Notes: generated from the letters alone by a model not told the origin. Positions 17,281-26,990 are shown, counted from the stretch's first letter. The stretch is 64,000 nt of DNA from Flavobacterium urumqiense (GCF_900108015.1 NZ_FNVP01000003.1:6162-70161), one strand, 5' to 3'. Made by a program: numbers and translations.

Positions 17281-18575
17281 TGAGTAAACAAGAAATTACT
17301 TTTTTTTGGTACAGACGCGATTTACGTCTGGAAGATAATGTTGGATTATTCCATGCTTTAAAATCCAAATATTCAGTCATTCCACTATTTATTTTTGATG
17401 ATTCCATTTTAGACTGTTTGCCAAAAAACGATGCTAGAGTAAGTTTCATTCACGAATCACTTTCTAAAATAAATTCGCAACTGCAAGAAATAGGAAGTTC
17501 TCTTTTGGTTAAAAAAGGAAAAACCCTTGACGTTTGGAAGGCACTTTTGGAAGAATTCGATGTCAAAGAAGTTTTCTTCAACAAGGATTACGAACCCTAC
17601 GCGATAGCAAGAGATACAGCCATTTGTGATGTACTGGAAGCAAACAAAACAATCTCCTACACGTTCAAAGATCAGGTTATTTTCGAAGAAAAAGAAATTA
17701 CAAAAGCCGATGGATTGCCGTACACGGTTTATACCCCGTTTAAAAATAAATGGTTAGAAAAATACAAATTAATGTTTCCAGTTGCAGAATATGATGCCAC
17801 GGATATGTTTTCTAATTTCTATAAATACAGTTTTACTTTTCCGTCTTTGGCACAAATAGGTTTTGAAGAAAGTACTATAAAAGTGAAGTCTCACAACCTG
17901 AAATTCATTGCAAATTATCAAGATATAAGGGATTTTCCAGCCTTGGACAAAACTTCTCATCTCTCACCACATTTGCGTTTTGGAACCTTAAGTATTCGGA
18001 AATTAGTCAATTGGGCATTCCTTAAAAATGATGTCTTTTTGAGTGAATTGATTTGGAGAGAATTCTTCATGCAAATCTTATTCAGTTTTCCAAAAGTCGT
18101 AACTCAAAACTTCAAATCGGCTTATGATGGAATTCAATGGCGCAATGACGAAGAGGATTTTAAGCGCTGGTGTACAGGAACAACGGGCTATCCTATGGTT
18201 GATGCCGGAATGCGTCAACTTAATGAAACCGGATATATGCACAATAGAGTTCGAATGGTCGTGGCAAGTTTTCTCTGCAAACATTTATTGATTCAATGGC
18301 AATGGGGAGAAGCCTATTTTGCCGAAAAATTATTGGATTACGATTTGTCAGCTAATGTAGGAAATTGGCAATGGGCTGCAGGAACTGGTTGCGATGCTGC
18401 ACCTTATTTCCGTGTTTTCAATCCGGAAATTCAACAAAAAAAATTCGACGAAAAAGGTATTTATATCCGAAAATGGATAAAAGAATTCGATTTGGGATAC
18501 GGAAAACCAATGGTAGAGCACGCTATGGCAAGGGATAGAGCAATCGCCACGTACAAAGCAGGAATTTTGAAATAA
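17280..18575 (+). CDS. phrB: Deoxyribodipyrimidine photolyase (class I CPD type)
   Basis: A 431-residue light-driven DNA repair flavoprotein. The N-terminal Rossmann antenna domain (WYRRDLRLEDN) precedes the FAD domain with SHLSPHLRFG, IWREFFMQI, GYPMVDAGMRQL and HNRVRMVVASFL. The FAD-facing Asn359 and the distal Trp363 in N-V-G-N-W-Q-W are intact, and AAGTGCDAAPYFRVFNP is canonical. It is therefore likely a working CPD photolyase. It is slightly short compared with the E. coli enzyme (472 residues), as is common in Bacteroidota. It is the last gene of the plus-strand light operon. Confidence 0.92.
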   Translation: MSKQEITFFWYRRDLRLEDNVGLFHALKSKYSVIPLFIFDDSILDCLPKNDARVSFIHESLSKINSQLQEIGSSLLVKKGKTLDVWKALLEEFDVKEVFFNKDYEPYAIARDTAICDVLEANKTISYTFKDQVIFEEKEITKADGLPYTVYTPFKNKWLEKYKLMFPVAEYDATDMFSNFYKYSFTFPSLAQIGFEESTIKVKSHNLKFIANYQDIRDFPALDKTSHLSPHLRFGTLSIRKLVNWAFLKNDVFLSELIWREFFMQILFSFPKVVTQNFKSAYDGIQWRNDEEDFKRWCTGTTGYPMVDAGMRQLNETGYMHNRVRMVVASFLCKHLLIQWQWGEAYFAEKLLDYDLSANVGNWQWAAGTGCDAAPYFRVFNPEIQQKKFDEKGIYIRKWIKEFDLGYGKPMVEHAMARDRAIATYKAGILK

Positions 18576-18653
18576 AAGAATTGTAATATATAAGTCAGAT
18601 AAGTTTTTAAAACAGAACTTTAAAGATTATTTGACTTATATGTTAAAAAAAGA

Positions 18654-20072
18654 TTATTTAATCAATTTGTTCAGCATTCCCTCGAAAATAAAACCATGAA
18701 ATGGCAAAACAGAATACCAATATAGTTTCCCCCATATTCCCTCAGGTCTGAACGTTGCGGATTGGTATAAAGTGTTTCCTATAATTTTAAATTCCAGCCA
18801 AGCTTCACCTGGGAGTTTCATTTCGGCGAATAAAATTAATTTTCCTTCTTCTTTATTGGCATACAAAACGCGCCAAAAATCCAAAGCATCACCAGAATGA
18901 ATATCATGTCGGTTCGTTCTCCCTCTTCGCGAACCTACACCGCCGTATAATTTGTCAATAAAGCCACGTAAATTCCATAACCAATCACCGTAATACCAAC
19001 CTGTATCACCACCGATGGACCAAATTCTTCTGATGGTAAAATCTCGGTCTATGATTTCCATTTTACGTCTGTCGATGTAGCAATCCTTTTTTGGAACCTT
19101 TAAATATTCCGACATATTGCTGCTAAATCGTCCGCTGACTAAGGAATCTTTCCAGCTCGAAGCTACTTTGTCTTCATCTACTTTTATCAAAGCACGGGAA
19201 AGTGCTTGTTTGTATGACATAGGAGTAACATTCAATAAAGTATTGATCGTGGTATCGCTGCAAACGACCTCGACTTTCATGCTGCTAACAAGCGCTGAAG
19301 CAAGTCTATAGGATGTTGAGGTTACAAAATATAACCAATACGACGATAATTTTGGTGTCATTATTGGAACTGTAAATATCCATCGCTTCAGTTTTTTAGC
19401 CTCCGCAAAACCTAACAACATTTCTTTATATGTTAAAATATCCGGTCCGCCAATGTCAAAACTCTGGTTGTAGGTAAGCGGATTTAATAATGATTTGGAT
19501 AAAAAATCAAGAACGTCCGGAATTCCAATTGGTTGGCATTTGGTATCAAGCCACTTTGGAGTAATCATGATAGGAAGTTTATTCACTAAATCCCGAATGA
19601 TTTCAAAGGAAGCACTTCCGGAACCTACAATAATTCCAGCTCTTAAAGTGGTCGTAGCAAAAGTTCCAGTATTTAAAATTTCTTCTACTTTCTTTCTGGA
19701 TGATAGATGCTTGGATAGTGATTTATCATTGACAATTCCACTCAGATAGATAACTTGTTTTGCTTTGCTTTCATTCAATCGTTGTGCAAAATTTAGCGCC
19801 GATAAGCTTTCTAATTTGTCAAAATTATCTGAAGAACTAGACATAGAGTGCATTAGGTAATAAGCCGCATCAATATCATTTGGAATTGATAGTAATGTTT
19901 CTTCCTTCAGAAAGTCAACTTCAACTACCGTGACATTTTTTTGAAATTCTACAGGACAATAAAACCTGTTTTTGTCTCTTACACAACAGATTATGTCGTG
20001 ACCTTGTGCGGCCAAAATAGGTAAAAGTCGTTTCCCAATATAACCTGTTGCGCCTGTTAAGAGAATTTTCAT
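18654..20072 (-). CDS. SDR family protein with DUF2867 domain
   Basis: A 472-residue two-domain protein. Residues 1 to about 300 are an atypical short-chain dehydrogenase/NAD-dependent epimerase fold (GATGYIGKRLLPIL). The C-terminal part of about 150 residues is DUF2867-like (WSIGGDTGWYYGDWLWNLRG, EEGKLILFAEMKLPGEAWL). The same architecture occurs beside photolyase and carotenoid genes in many bacteria. The substrate is unknown. It converges with the CPD photolyase gene and heads away from folE. Confidence 0.85.
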   Translation of the reverse strand: MKILLTGATGYIGKRLLPILAAQGHDIICCVRDKNRFYCPVEFQKNVTVVEVDFLKEETLLSIPNDIDAAYYLMHSMSSSSDNFDKLESLSALNFAQRLNESKAKQVIYLSGIVNDKSLSKHLSSRKKVEEILNTGTFATTTLRAGIIVGSGSASFEIIRDLVNKLPIMITPKWLDTKCQPIGIPDVLDFLSKSLLNPLTYNQSFDIGGPDILTYKEMLLGFAEAKKLKRWIFTVPIMTPKLSSYWLYFVTSTSYRLASALVSSMKVEVVCSDTTINTLLNVTPMSYKQALSRALIKVDEDKVASSWKDSLVSGRFSSNMSEYLKVPKKDCYIDRRKMEIIDRDFTIRRIWSIGGDTGWYYGDWLWNLRGFIDKLYGGVGSRRGRTNRHDIHSGDALDFWRVLYANKEEGKLILFAEMKLPGEAWLEFKIIGNTLYQSATFRPEGIWGKLYWYSVLPFHGFIFEGMLNKLIK

Positions 20073-20261
20073 GGTTCTATTTTTAAATAATTATACTTTT
20101 CCTAAATAATATTTATAATTTTTTTTCCACGAATTCAATTGATTAGTTCTAATTTTAAATTAATTAACCAAAAAATCTGTTTCAATGTGTTTAATTTATA
20201 TTATAAGTGTTCAATTGTAACTGATAAGAAACATTTTGAACGAACATAAAAACAATTAAAA

Positions 20262-20873
20262 TTAACTCAATTTGTTTGAAACTAAGCTGATAAACTCTTT
20301 TCTGGTTTTGTCTTTTTCGAAAGCCCCCGTAAAAGAAGAAGTCGTGGTAACTGAATTTTGTTTTTGAATGCCTCGCATTTGCATACACATGTGTTGTGCT
20401 TCAATTACTACCGCTACACCAAATGGATTCAAAGCTTCCTGAATACAATTTTTAATTTGGTCTGTCAATCGTTCCTGTACTTGCATTCTTCGGGCAAAAG
20501 CATCCACTACTCTTGGGATTTTGCTTAAACCTACAATTTTACCATTCGGAATATAAGCCACATGTGCTTTACCAAAAAACGGTAACATATGGTGCTCACA
20601 CATTGAATACACTTCGATATCTTTTACCACAATCATTTGTTTATGATCTTCGGTAAACATAGCCGATTTTAGTATTTCTAAAGGATCTAGACCGTAACCG
20701 TGTGTTAAATATTGCATCGCTTTCGCTGCTCTTTCCGGAGTTTTTTGAAGACCTTCGCGAGTAACATCTTCTCCTAAATTTTCAATAATTACTTTATAAT
20801 TATCCGCTAATGCTTCCGTTATTTCAGTATCGTATTGTTCAATTTTTTCGTAACTTTTTATTTCTTTTATCAT
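20262..20873 (-). CDS. folE: GTP cyclohydrolase I
   Basis: A 203-residue enzyme converting GTP to 7,8-dihydroneopterin triphosphate, the first step to folate and pterins. Zinc and active-site motifs are clear: EHHMLPF preceded by [26 protein letters not shown] and the second Cys region [11 protein letters not shown]. Located between light-cluster genes, it could raise the supply of methenyltetrahydrofolate, the antenna pigment of photolyases and DASH cryptochromes. That link is inferred from context. Confidence 0.93.
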   Translation of the reverse strand: MIKEIKSYEKIEQYDTEITEALADNYKVIIENLGEDVTREGLQKTPERAAKAMQYLTHGYGLDPLEILKSAMFTEDHKQMIVVKDIEVYSMCEHHMLPFFGKAHVAYIPNGKIVGLSKIPRVVDAFARRMQVQERLTDQIKNCIQEALNPFGVAVVIEAQHMCMQMRGIQKQNSVTTTSSFTGAFEKDKTRKEFISLVSNKLS

Positions 20874-21039
20874 TGTATTCTGTCTTTCAATTTATATTTG
20901 GATATTTTTTGTGATATTGAATATTTTCTAACGTACTTTTTTACAAAACCATTGCGTACTTAAGAAGAAGTAATCTCAGCACACTTAATTTCTTGATAAT
21001 AAAATAAATTCAATTTTTATAATGTCGAAAATAACTGAC

Positions 21040-21723
21040 TTAAATTTTAAATGTCACAATTCCGTAATCCATTTCAAATACTTGGCCTGAAATTGATTTC
21101 GCATTTTCGGAAATTAAGAAGTTAGCCATATTAGCTACTTCTTTTGGTTTTAGATATCCTTTCATCGGGTGGCGTTCCACCATATTTTCTTTCATACGGT
21201 CATTTCTTAAAATATTTGCCGAAAGTGATGTTTCGGTAATCGTGGGAGCAATGGCATTGATGCGTACTACCGATGCCAGTTCTGCTCCCAGCGATTTAAC
21301 TAATCCTTCCACTCCAGCTTTTGCAGTAGCAATACTCGCATGAAAAGGCATTCCTAATTTTGCAGCTACTGTGCTAAACAAAACAATCGATGGATCAGTT
21401 CCCTTTTTTAAAACAGGTAAATATTTCTGGATTGTTTTCACAGCTCCAATGACATTGATTTCAAAATCGTTTCTAAAATCATCTATACTAAGACTTCCTA
21501 TTGGTTTCAAATTGATGGAACCTGGACAATAAATCAAAGTGTCTATAGCTTCTATTTCCGGAAGTGTATCTTGTAAAACATCTAAGGAAAAATGTTTCAG
21601 GTTAGGGTGTGTGATTTCTGGTGCATTTCTGCTAATGTTATAAACCAGGTTTGTCTCTAATTGTTGCAATAAAATAGCACTGCCAATTCCTTTGCTACCA
21701 CCAATGATTACTATGTTTTTCAT
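21040..21723 (-). CDS. Short-chain dehydrogenase/reductase
   Basis: A 227-residue classical-type SDR. The cofactor motif GGSKGIGSAI (TGxxxGxG class) is at residues 8-17. The SDR catalytic set appears as ST...(FSTVAAKLG), with the Tyr-x-x-x-Lys position reading HASIATAKAG. The usual catalytic Tyr is therefore replaced by Ser or Ile while Lys remains. RINAIAPTITET and ISGQVFEMDYGI are typical. Loss of Tyr casts doubt on ordinary oxidoreductase activity. It sits in the minus-strand light cluster. Confidence 0.82.
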   Translation of the reverse strand: MKNIVIIGGSKGIGSAILLQQLETNLVYNISRNAPEITHPNLKHFSLDVLQDTLPEIEAIDTLIYCPGSINLKPIGSLSIDDFRNDFEINVIGAVKTIQKYLPVLKKGTDPSIVLFSTVAAKLGMPFHASIATAKAGVEGLVKSLGAELASVVRINAIAPTITETSLSANILRNDRMKENMVERHPMKGYLKPKEVANMANFLISENAKSISGQVFEMDYGIVTFKI

Positions 21724-21781
21724 ATGTATTATTCAATCAGTTATTTAAAATTTGTTTTGGTTTTCTGTTGCTTTCTAAAAT

Positions 21782-22066
21782 TTATCGCTTTGAAATTTTA
21801 TTATTATTAATCTGTCTTTGCATTGTACATTTAAAACGGCCTTCACGAAAATCTCTTAATTTTTCATGTTTCGTTTTCCGACCCTGAACTCTTTCGCGCC
21901 ACATTCTAAAACTCGATGGTTTCATTTCGGTCCGCATTAGGTCAATTACTTCTTGTTCTTTTAAACCAAATTGCATTAAAATTGAGTCAAAAGTGGTACG
22001 GTCTTCCCAAGCCATTTCAATAATTCGGTCTTTATCTATATCTGTAAGCTCTTTTTTTGTTGTCAT
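21782..22066 (-). CDS. TIGR03643-family small protein
   Basis: A 94-residue basic protein with IIEMAWEDRTTFDSI, FGLKEQEVIDLMR and KPSSFRMWRERVQGR, the core of the TIGR03643 family. The family is uncharacterised but typically lies next to cryptochrome/photolyase genes. The helical, Arg/Lys-rich composition would suit a nucleic-acid-binding adapter. It is 52 bases downstream of the divergent photolyase-like gene, in the same orientation. Confidence 0.82.
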   Translation of the reverse strand: MTTKKELTDIDKDRIIEMAWEDRTTFDSILMQFGLKEQEVIDLMRTEMKPSSFRMWRERVQGRKTKHEKLRDFREGRFKCTMQRQINNNKISKR

Positions 22067-22118
22067 CGTGTTCTTTTTTTAATGAAAATACGTGTTGTTA
22101 AATGAAGCTATGGAATTT

Positions 22119-23603
22119 CTATTCGCTATCTCCAATATCTGCCATAGTGTGTAATTTTAATATTCGTGAACTTTCTTCTTTTACCAATGGATTTTTTTTC
22201 ATTTGCCATAAAAATTCACTTGCAAATTTTCGAGTTCTTTCCATATTGATGATTGGTTTTGGATAATGAACTCCCAACTCAAAATCATTAAACCGTTGGT
22301 CTAAATAGGTCATTTTGAATGGCTCGTGCACAAAAGCTCTGGGTAATTTACTTAGTTCGGGCACCCATTTTTTTATAAATTCACCTTCTGGATCGTGTTC
22401 GTGGCTATTCTTTATCGGATTGTATATACGTAACATATTGATTCCGGTTTCGCCCGCTTGCATTTGCAACTGGGGAAAATGTATGCCAGGCTCAAAATCT
22501 AAAAACATTTGTGATAAATGATGGGTTGCTTCTTGCCAAGGTTGCCATAAATTATGTGTAAAAAACGAGACTAACATGGCTCTCATCCTAAAATTTAAAT
22601 AACCCGTTTCATTCAAACATCGCATAGAGGCGTCGATTAAAGGAAATCCGGTTTGTCCGATTTTCCATGCGTCTATGTATTGCTCATTTATTTTCTTCTT
22701 CAACGAATGGAATCCTTTATTGACACTTTCAAACTCCATTATTTCTTCCATTTCAAATTTTTGAATAAAATGAGCCTGCCAAGTCAGTCTGGAAACAAAA
22801 GAATCAATTTGTTTCTTATCTGTACAGCTCAGCCTGAAAGTAGCCGCTTTTTGTAAAACTTCTCTGGAAGAAATATTTCCCCAAGCAATATAAGGCGATA
22901 ATCTACTGCAACTTTTTCTAGCTAATAAAGGTTTTGAAATATTGGAACTGTAGGTGTGGTAACGCTCTTCAAAAAATGTTTGTAGGTACTTACCCGCCAT
23001 AGTCGTTCCGCCTTTTTGAAAAATGGTATCTGGAACAGTTTCTAAATTTGTTTTCTCTAATGTTTTTTCAAGTTCGAATATAGTCGCTGTATTTAGGTAA
23101 TTCTTTGCTGCTGAATCAAAAGTAAATTGCGGTTCATTCATATATTCTTCCCATTTTGAAACCCAGTTCGTTCTGTTTCTCAATGCCCTGAAAATGCCAT
23201 TATTAATATTTTCAACCCAATTAATCTGATTGTTTTTGCAAAATCTTTTGAATGTCTTATCTCTTTCGTAAGTGATTTTCAAACCAGTTTCCTGATGCGA
23301 AAAAACAGTGTCAATTTTGTATATCTCTTGGATGGTATTGAAAACGGGAAGTACTTCTGATGAGACAGTTAAGACATGAGTATCCGATTTTTCGAGCTGT
23401 TTATTGATATCTACAAGCGATTGTTTGATGAAATTCCAGTGTCTTGGGCTGTAATGCGAATCATTTACTAAAGATTTTTCGAACACATAAAGTAACAATG
23501 TGGGTATGTTAGTTTTTGTTGCATTAAAAATCGCTTCGTTATCCTGCAAACGAAGGTTTCTTTTGAGCCAAACTACATTGATAAGTTTTTTATTGGTATT
23601 CAT
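22119..23603 (-). CDS. Divergent cryptochrome/photolyase-family flavoprotein
   Basis: A 494-residue member of the photolyase superfamily: antenna domain (VVWLKRNLRLQDNEA) and FAD domain (SRLSPYIAWGN, GQTGFPLIDASMRCL, NFRMRAMLVSFF). The segment that in photolyases reads N-x-G-x-W-Q-W is changed here. The FAD-facing Asn is His375 and the first electron-relay Trp is Leu379 (HFPQLQMQAG). The redox chemistry must differ from classic enzymes. It may belong to one of the atypical prokaryotic photolyase groups lacking the tryptophan triad. It is six bases downstream of the DASH cryptochrome. Confidence 0.85.
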   Translation of the reverse strand: MNTNKKLINVVWLKRNLRLQDNEAIFNATKTNIPTLLLYVFEKSLVNDSHYSPRHWNFIKQSLVDINKQLEKSDTHVLTVSSEVLPVFNTIQEIYKIDTVFSHQETGLKITYERDKTFKRFCKNNQINWVENINNGIFRALRNRTNWVSKWEEYMNEPQFTFDSAAKNYLNTATIFELEKTLEKTNLETVPDTIFQKGGTTMAGKYLQTFFEERYHTYSSNISKPLLARKSCSRLSPYIAWGNISSREVLQKAATFRLSCTDKKQIDSFVSRLTWQAHFIQKFEMEEIMEFESVNKGFHSLKKKINEQYIDAWKIGQTGFPLIDASMRCLNETGYLNFRMRAMLVSFFTHNLWQPWQEATHHLSQMFLDFEPGIHFPQLQMQAGETGINMLRIYNPIKNSHEHDPEGEFIKKWVPELSKLPRAFVHEPFKMTYLDQRFNDFELGVHYPKPIINMERTRKFASEFLWQMKKNPLVKEESSRILKLHTMADIGDSE

Positions 23604-23609
23604 GATTTT

Positions 23610-24914
23610 TTAAAATAATTTTTGTTGTAACCACAATTTTTGAAAATTTGATTCACCATCATAATTTTTTGCTTGTAACGGAATGTTGAATTTGCGATCT
23701 CTAGGATCATTGCCCACTCCTGAAACATACATCCAATTGCCGTAATTGCTGTGCACATCGTAATCAATAAGCATTGCTTCAAAATATGCAGCACCGATGC
23801 GCCAATCTAAATATAAATTTTTCGCAAAAAAGGAAGCGACATTTTGTCTCCCTCTATTACTCATCCATCCGGTCTGCTGTAATTCAATCATATTAGCATT
23901 TACAAAAGGCTCCACAGTAGTGCCGTTAATCCAATTTTTTATGCTTGATTGATTGGTTTTCCAATCGTAATTTTTTTCTAAAATCCCTCCAATTTTGAAA
24001 ATCGAATTGCCATTTTTGATCGAAATATATTTAAAATAATCTCTCCAAATTAATTCGAAAATCAACCAATAGGTCGAGTCATTTTTCTCGACTTTTTGCT
24101 CATATTTAACAATCTCCCAATAAATAGTTTTTGCCGAAATAGAACCATTAGACAGCCAGGGTGAAAATTTTGAACTAAAGTCGGCTCCAATTAATCCGTT
24201 ACGGGTCAATTTATAAACACTTAGTTTTTTGGTTTCCCAAAAATAATTTTGCAATCGCTTAACCGCTTCTTTTTCACCACCACGAAAAGGAAACGCCGTT
24301 CGGGAATCCATTTCAAAATCAGTAAATCCCATTGTTTGGATTGTGGGTATTATAGTTTCGTTTGCTATTAAATTTTCTTTAAACAATGGTTTAACTGTAA
24401 ATTCCGGTCTGATTTTTGTTAATTTTTCACACTGGTTTCTGAATTTTGTGAAAACATTTGGAATCAATTGGATAACATATGGAATATCTTCAGGATGAAA
24501 TAAGAACTGATTGTAAGAAGCTTTGAACAATACTGAATCTGGAACTTTTAATTTTATATTTTCTAAAACTTCCATTTCCTCACTCGTCCATTCTTCTTGA
24601 AAGTAAACTGAATTAATTCCATTTTGAGCAATAATTTCCGGAATAGAACCTTCTGGTTTTTGATGATATACCAAAAGTGTAATATTTAATTTTTCCAGAT
24701 TTTCTTTCAAAGTGGTTACAGATTCAATTAGGAACTTAGCTCGAAATTTCTCTGTCTTTTTAAAACCAAATTTTGTTTCTTCAAAATGTCTTGGATCAAA
24801 ACAATACACCGCAATTACGGTCTCATTTTCATCGATAGCATTTGTCAAAGATTCATTATCGTTGACTCTTAAATCATTTCTAAACCAAACTAACCCTTTT
24901 TGTTTCTTTTGCAT
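23610..24914 (-). CDS. DASH-family cryptochrome
   Basis: A 434-residue cryptochrome-DASH: antenna domain KGLVWFRNDLRVNDNES, FAD domain with SKFSPWLSNGS, IWRDYFKYI and WMSNRGRQNVASF. The diagnostic NYGNWMYVSGVGNDPRDR and FNIPLQAKNYD are present. DASH proteins bind FAD and MTHF and repair CPDs in single-stranded or looped DNA. The ATG lies 25 bases inside the upstream DUF2256 gene, giving tight coupling. Other light-cluster genes follow downstream. Confidence 0.92.
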   Translation of the reverse strand: MQKKQKGLVWFRNDLRVNDNESLTNAIDENETVIAVYCFDPRHFEETKFGFKKTEKFRAKFLIESVTTLKENLEKLNITLLVYHQKPEGSIPEIIAQNGINSVYFQEEWTSEEMEVLENIKLKVPDSVLFKASYNQFLFHPEDIPYVIQLIPNVFTKFRNQCEKLTKIRPEFTVKPLFKENLIANETIIPTIQTMGFTDFEMDSRTAFPFRGGEKEAVKRLQNYFWETKKLSVYKLTRNGLIGADFSSKFSPWLSNGSISAKTIYWEIVKYEQKVEKNDSTYWLIFELIWRDYFKYISIKNGNSIFKIGGILEKNYDWKTNQSSIKNWINGTTVEPFVNANMIELQQTGWMSNRGRQNVASFFAKNLYLDWRIGAAYFEAMLIDYDVHSNYGNWMYVSGVGNDPRDRKFNIPLQAKNYDGESNFQKLWLQQKLF

Positions 24915-25024
24915 TTTTCGCTACAGTATTTAACTTCGTCCCAAACTTTTTCCCATTTTTTCCGCCAGTTAAAAGGTCGGTTACAAACCAAGCACATTTT
25001 TGAAGGCAGATTTCCCTTTTTCAC
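24890..25024 (-). CDS. DUF2256 zinc-ribbon microprotein
   Basis: A 44-residue protein read from GTG at 25024 to TAG at 24890-24892. It contains CLVC, RPFNWRKKWEKVWDEVKYC and SEKCKR, four cysteines arranged C-x2-C...C-x3-C, which is the DUF2256 pattern. The GTG shares its first base with the stop of the upstream AarF-like gene (TAGTG). Its 3' end overlaps the DASH cryptochrome by 25 bases. DUF2256 genes are repeatedly found next to photolyases and cryptochromes. The role is unknown, with nucleic-acid or metal binding plausible. Confidence 0.82.
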   Translation of the reverse strand: MKKGNLPSKMCLVCNRPFNWRKKWEKVWDEVKYCSEKCKRNKKG

Positions 25025-26331
25025 TAGTTGTATTTTTGATATGCATTGACAACGATTGTCGCTTTCAAATCAAACATTAAATTATACAATCCAAAAAAAG
25101 TTCTGTTCATATAAATGAAATGTTTAGATCCTCGATTACCGTTCATTTTACGTAAATTGGTATCTTTTGAAAATCGTTCTCCTAATTTTGCTATGCTGTC
25201 AAAAAACGTTTCATCTGAAAAATCGAACGTTTCCCCTTGAAAAGGTTTAGTAAACAAGGACAACAAATCATGGAACATTTCGGTAAAATAAACCACTTCT
25301 TCGTTTGAATCATCTTTTCGAAGAATTTCTAATTCAAATAATTTGGTATTAAATATTTTGGGTTTATTAATTACTTTTTTGTCAATCAATTCAAAATAAG
25401 GTGTGTAAAAATCATTTGGAATTTGCTTCATACAGCCAAAATCCAATGCTACCAATTCCTCTTTTTTATTGACCAAAAAATTGCCGGGATGTGGATCAGC
25501 ATGTACTTTTTTCAAAATATGAATCTGATACATATAAAAATCCCATAACGCTTGACCAATTTTATTCGCTGTCTCTTGATTGGTATTGTTTTTTGTGAAT
25601 TCTGAAAGATGAATCCCCGTCATCCAATCCATTGTGATAATCTTATCGGAGGAATACTCCGGATAATATTCTGGAAAAACTAAATTTTGTATTTTTTTGC
25701 AAGCTTGAACGACTTCTTGGCTTTGCTCCAATTCCAATAGATAATTGGTTTCCTCGATTAGTTTATCTTCTACTTCTTTGAAATATTTATCAGAATCTTT
25801 CCCTTGCAGATTAAACATTCTAATCGCGATAGGCTTTACCAAGGATAAATCAGAAGAAATACTATTGGCTACTCCGGGATACTGAATTTTTACAGCTAGC
25901 TTTTTACCATCTTTCACAGCCATATGAACTTGGCCAATGCTAGCCGCATTTACAGAATTAGCATTGAATTCATCAAAAATTTCATAAGGTGTTTTTCCAA
26001 AATTGGTTTTAAATGTTTTTAGAACTAATGGAGCAGAAAGGGGAGGAACTGAAAACTGTGATAATGAAAATTTATCTACATAAGCCTGAGGTAAAAAGCT
26101 TTTGTCCATACTGAGCATTTGGGCTACTTTTAGGGCACTTCCTTTTAGGCTTTTTAATCCGTCATAGATGTCTTCTGCATTATTTTCGTTGAGTTTATCT
26201 CTGGTCAAATCAGAATTAACTATTTTTTCGCTATAATATTTGAGGTAGTTAACACCAACTTTCGCACCTGTTTGTACTAGTTTTGTTGCTCTTTCAATTT
26301 TTGATGTTGGTATATAATCTATAGTTTTCAT
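25024..26331 (-). CDS. ABC1/AarF/UbiB-family atypical kinase
   Basis: A 435-residue protein-kinase-like ATPase. Family motifs are LKGSALKVAQMLSMD (in place of the KxGQ loop), AAASIGQVHMA-like NAASIGQVHMAV, KLAVKIQYPGV, HADPHPGNFLV for catalysis and LDFGCMKQ for metal. Relatives affect quinone or lipid metabolism. Here it lies between a TetR-like regulator, whose stop overlaps its ATG by one base (TAATG), and the DUF2256 gene. That points to a membrane or pigment-lipid role within the light cluster, by inference. Confidence 0.87.
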   Translation of the reverse strand: MKTIDYIPTSKIERATKLVQTGAKVGVNYLKYYSEKIVNSDLTRDKLNENNAEDIYDGLKSLKGSALKVAQMLSMDKSFLPQAYVDKFSLSQFSVPPLSAPLVLKTFKTNFGKTPYEIFDEFNANSVNAASIGQVHMAVKDGKKLAVKIQYPGVANSISSDLSLVKPIAIRMFNLQGKDSDKYFKEVEDKLIEETNYLLELEQSQEVVQACKKIQNLVFPEYYPEYSSDKIITMDWMTGIHLSEFTKNNTNQETANKIGQALWDFYMYQIHILKKVHADPHPGNFLVNKKEELVALDFGCMKQIPNDFYTPYFELIDKKVINKPKIFNTKLFELEILRKDDSNEEVVYFTEMFHDLLSLFTKPFQGETFDFSDETFFDSIAKLGERFSKDTNLRKMNGNRGSKHFIYMNRTFFGLYNLMFDLKATIVVNAYQKYN

Positions 26332-26990
26332 TACTTGTTGTATATTTTTTCTTTGAAAATAAATTTTCCAAAATCGATTAAACTTTCCAAGGGCGCTATA
26401 TTCATTAATTCAAACGTTGCTTTCACAGATTTTTCGATGTAAATATCCGTTTTTTCAAAGGATGGGGAAGAATCGTCTAACCAAAATTTAAGAGTCAGTA
26501 AAAGTTGAATCCATGAAGTTTCCTGAATTGCTTTTTCCTGGAAATTTTGAAACTTTTCTAGTTGAACTCTGTAATCATCAGATATGATTTCACGGATATA
26601 TTTTTTATAACTGCTTCTAAGGCCCGATAACTCCGTTAATTTCTTTAATTGATTGTTGTTTTGTTTCAAAATCATAACCACGTAGCTTCTGTTAGCGGTT
26701 AGTATTTCGAAAAAAGTAAAGTAAAAACTGAGCATTTTACTTTTCATATCGTAGTTCTCGTAATCAGGATTTTTATTTAGTAATTCTACCGTTTTGTCTA
26801 AAAACATTTTGAATATTTCTTTCTCTATACTTTCGATAGTTCCAAAAAAAGAATAAAATTCTGTTTCACTGAAGTTGTTTAATTTCGTGAAATTATAAAC
26901 TGATTTTGGTTTTTCACTGTTTTCAAGTACATAATCCATGTACATAGAAACTATTTTGTCTTTTGTTACTATTGATTTTTTAGTAGCCAT
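26331..26990 (-). CDS. TetR/AcrR-like transcriptional regulator
   Basis: A 219-residue helical protein with an N-terminal HTH region (KDKIVSMYMDYVLENSEKP, SVYNFTKLNNFSETEFYSFF). This resembles TetR, followed by a ligand-binding all-helical domain. The chosen ATG at 26990 (MATKKS) lies 12 codons inside the open frame and follows a -7-like TATCTTTA at about 27017. It heads the minus-strand AarF-DUF2256-cryptochrome operon and likely controls it. The effector is unknown. Confidence 0.72.
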   Translation of the reverse strand: MATKKSIVTKDKIVSMYMDYVLENSEKPKSVYNFTKLNNFSETEFYSFFGTIESIEKEIFKMFLDKTVELLNKNPDYENYDMKSKMLSFYFTFFEILTANRSYVVMILKQNNNQLKKLTELSGLRSSYKKYIREIISDDYRVQLEKFQNFQEKAIQETSWIQLLLTLKFWLDDSSPSFEKTDIYIEKSVKATFELMNIAPLESLIDFGKFIFKEKIYNK

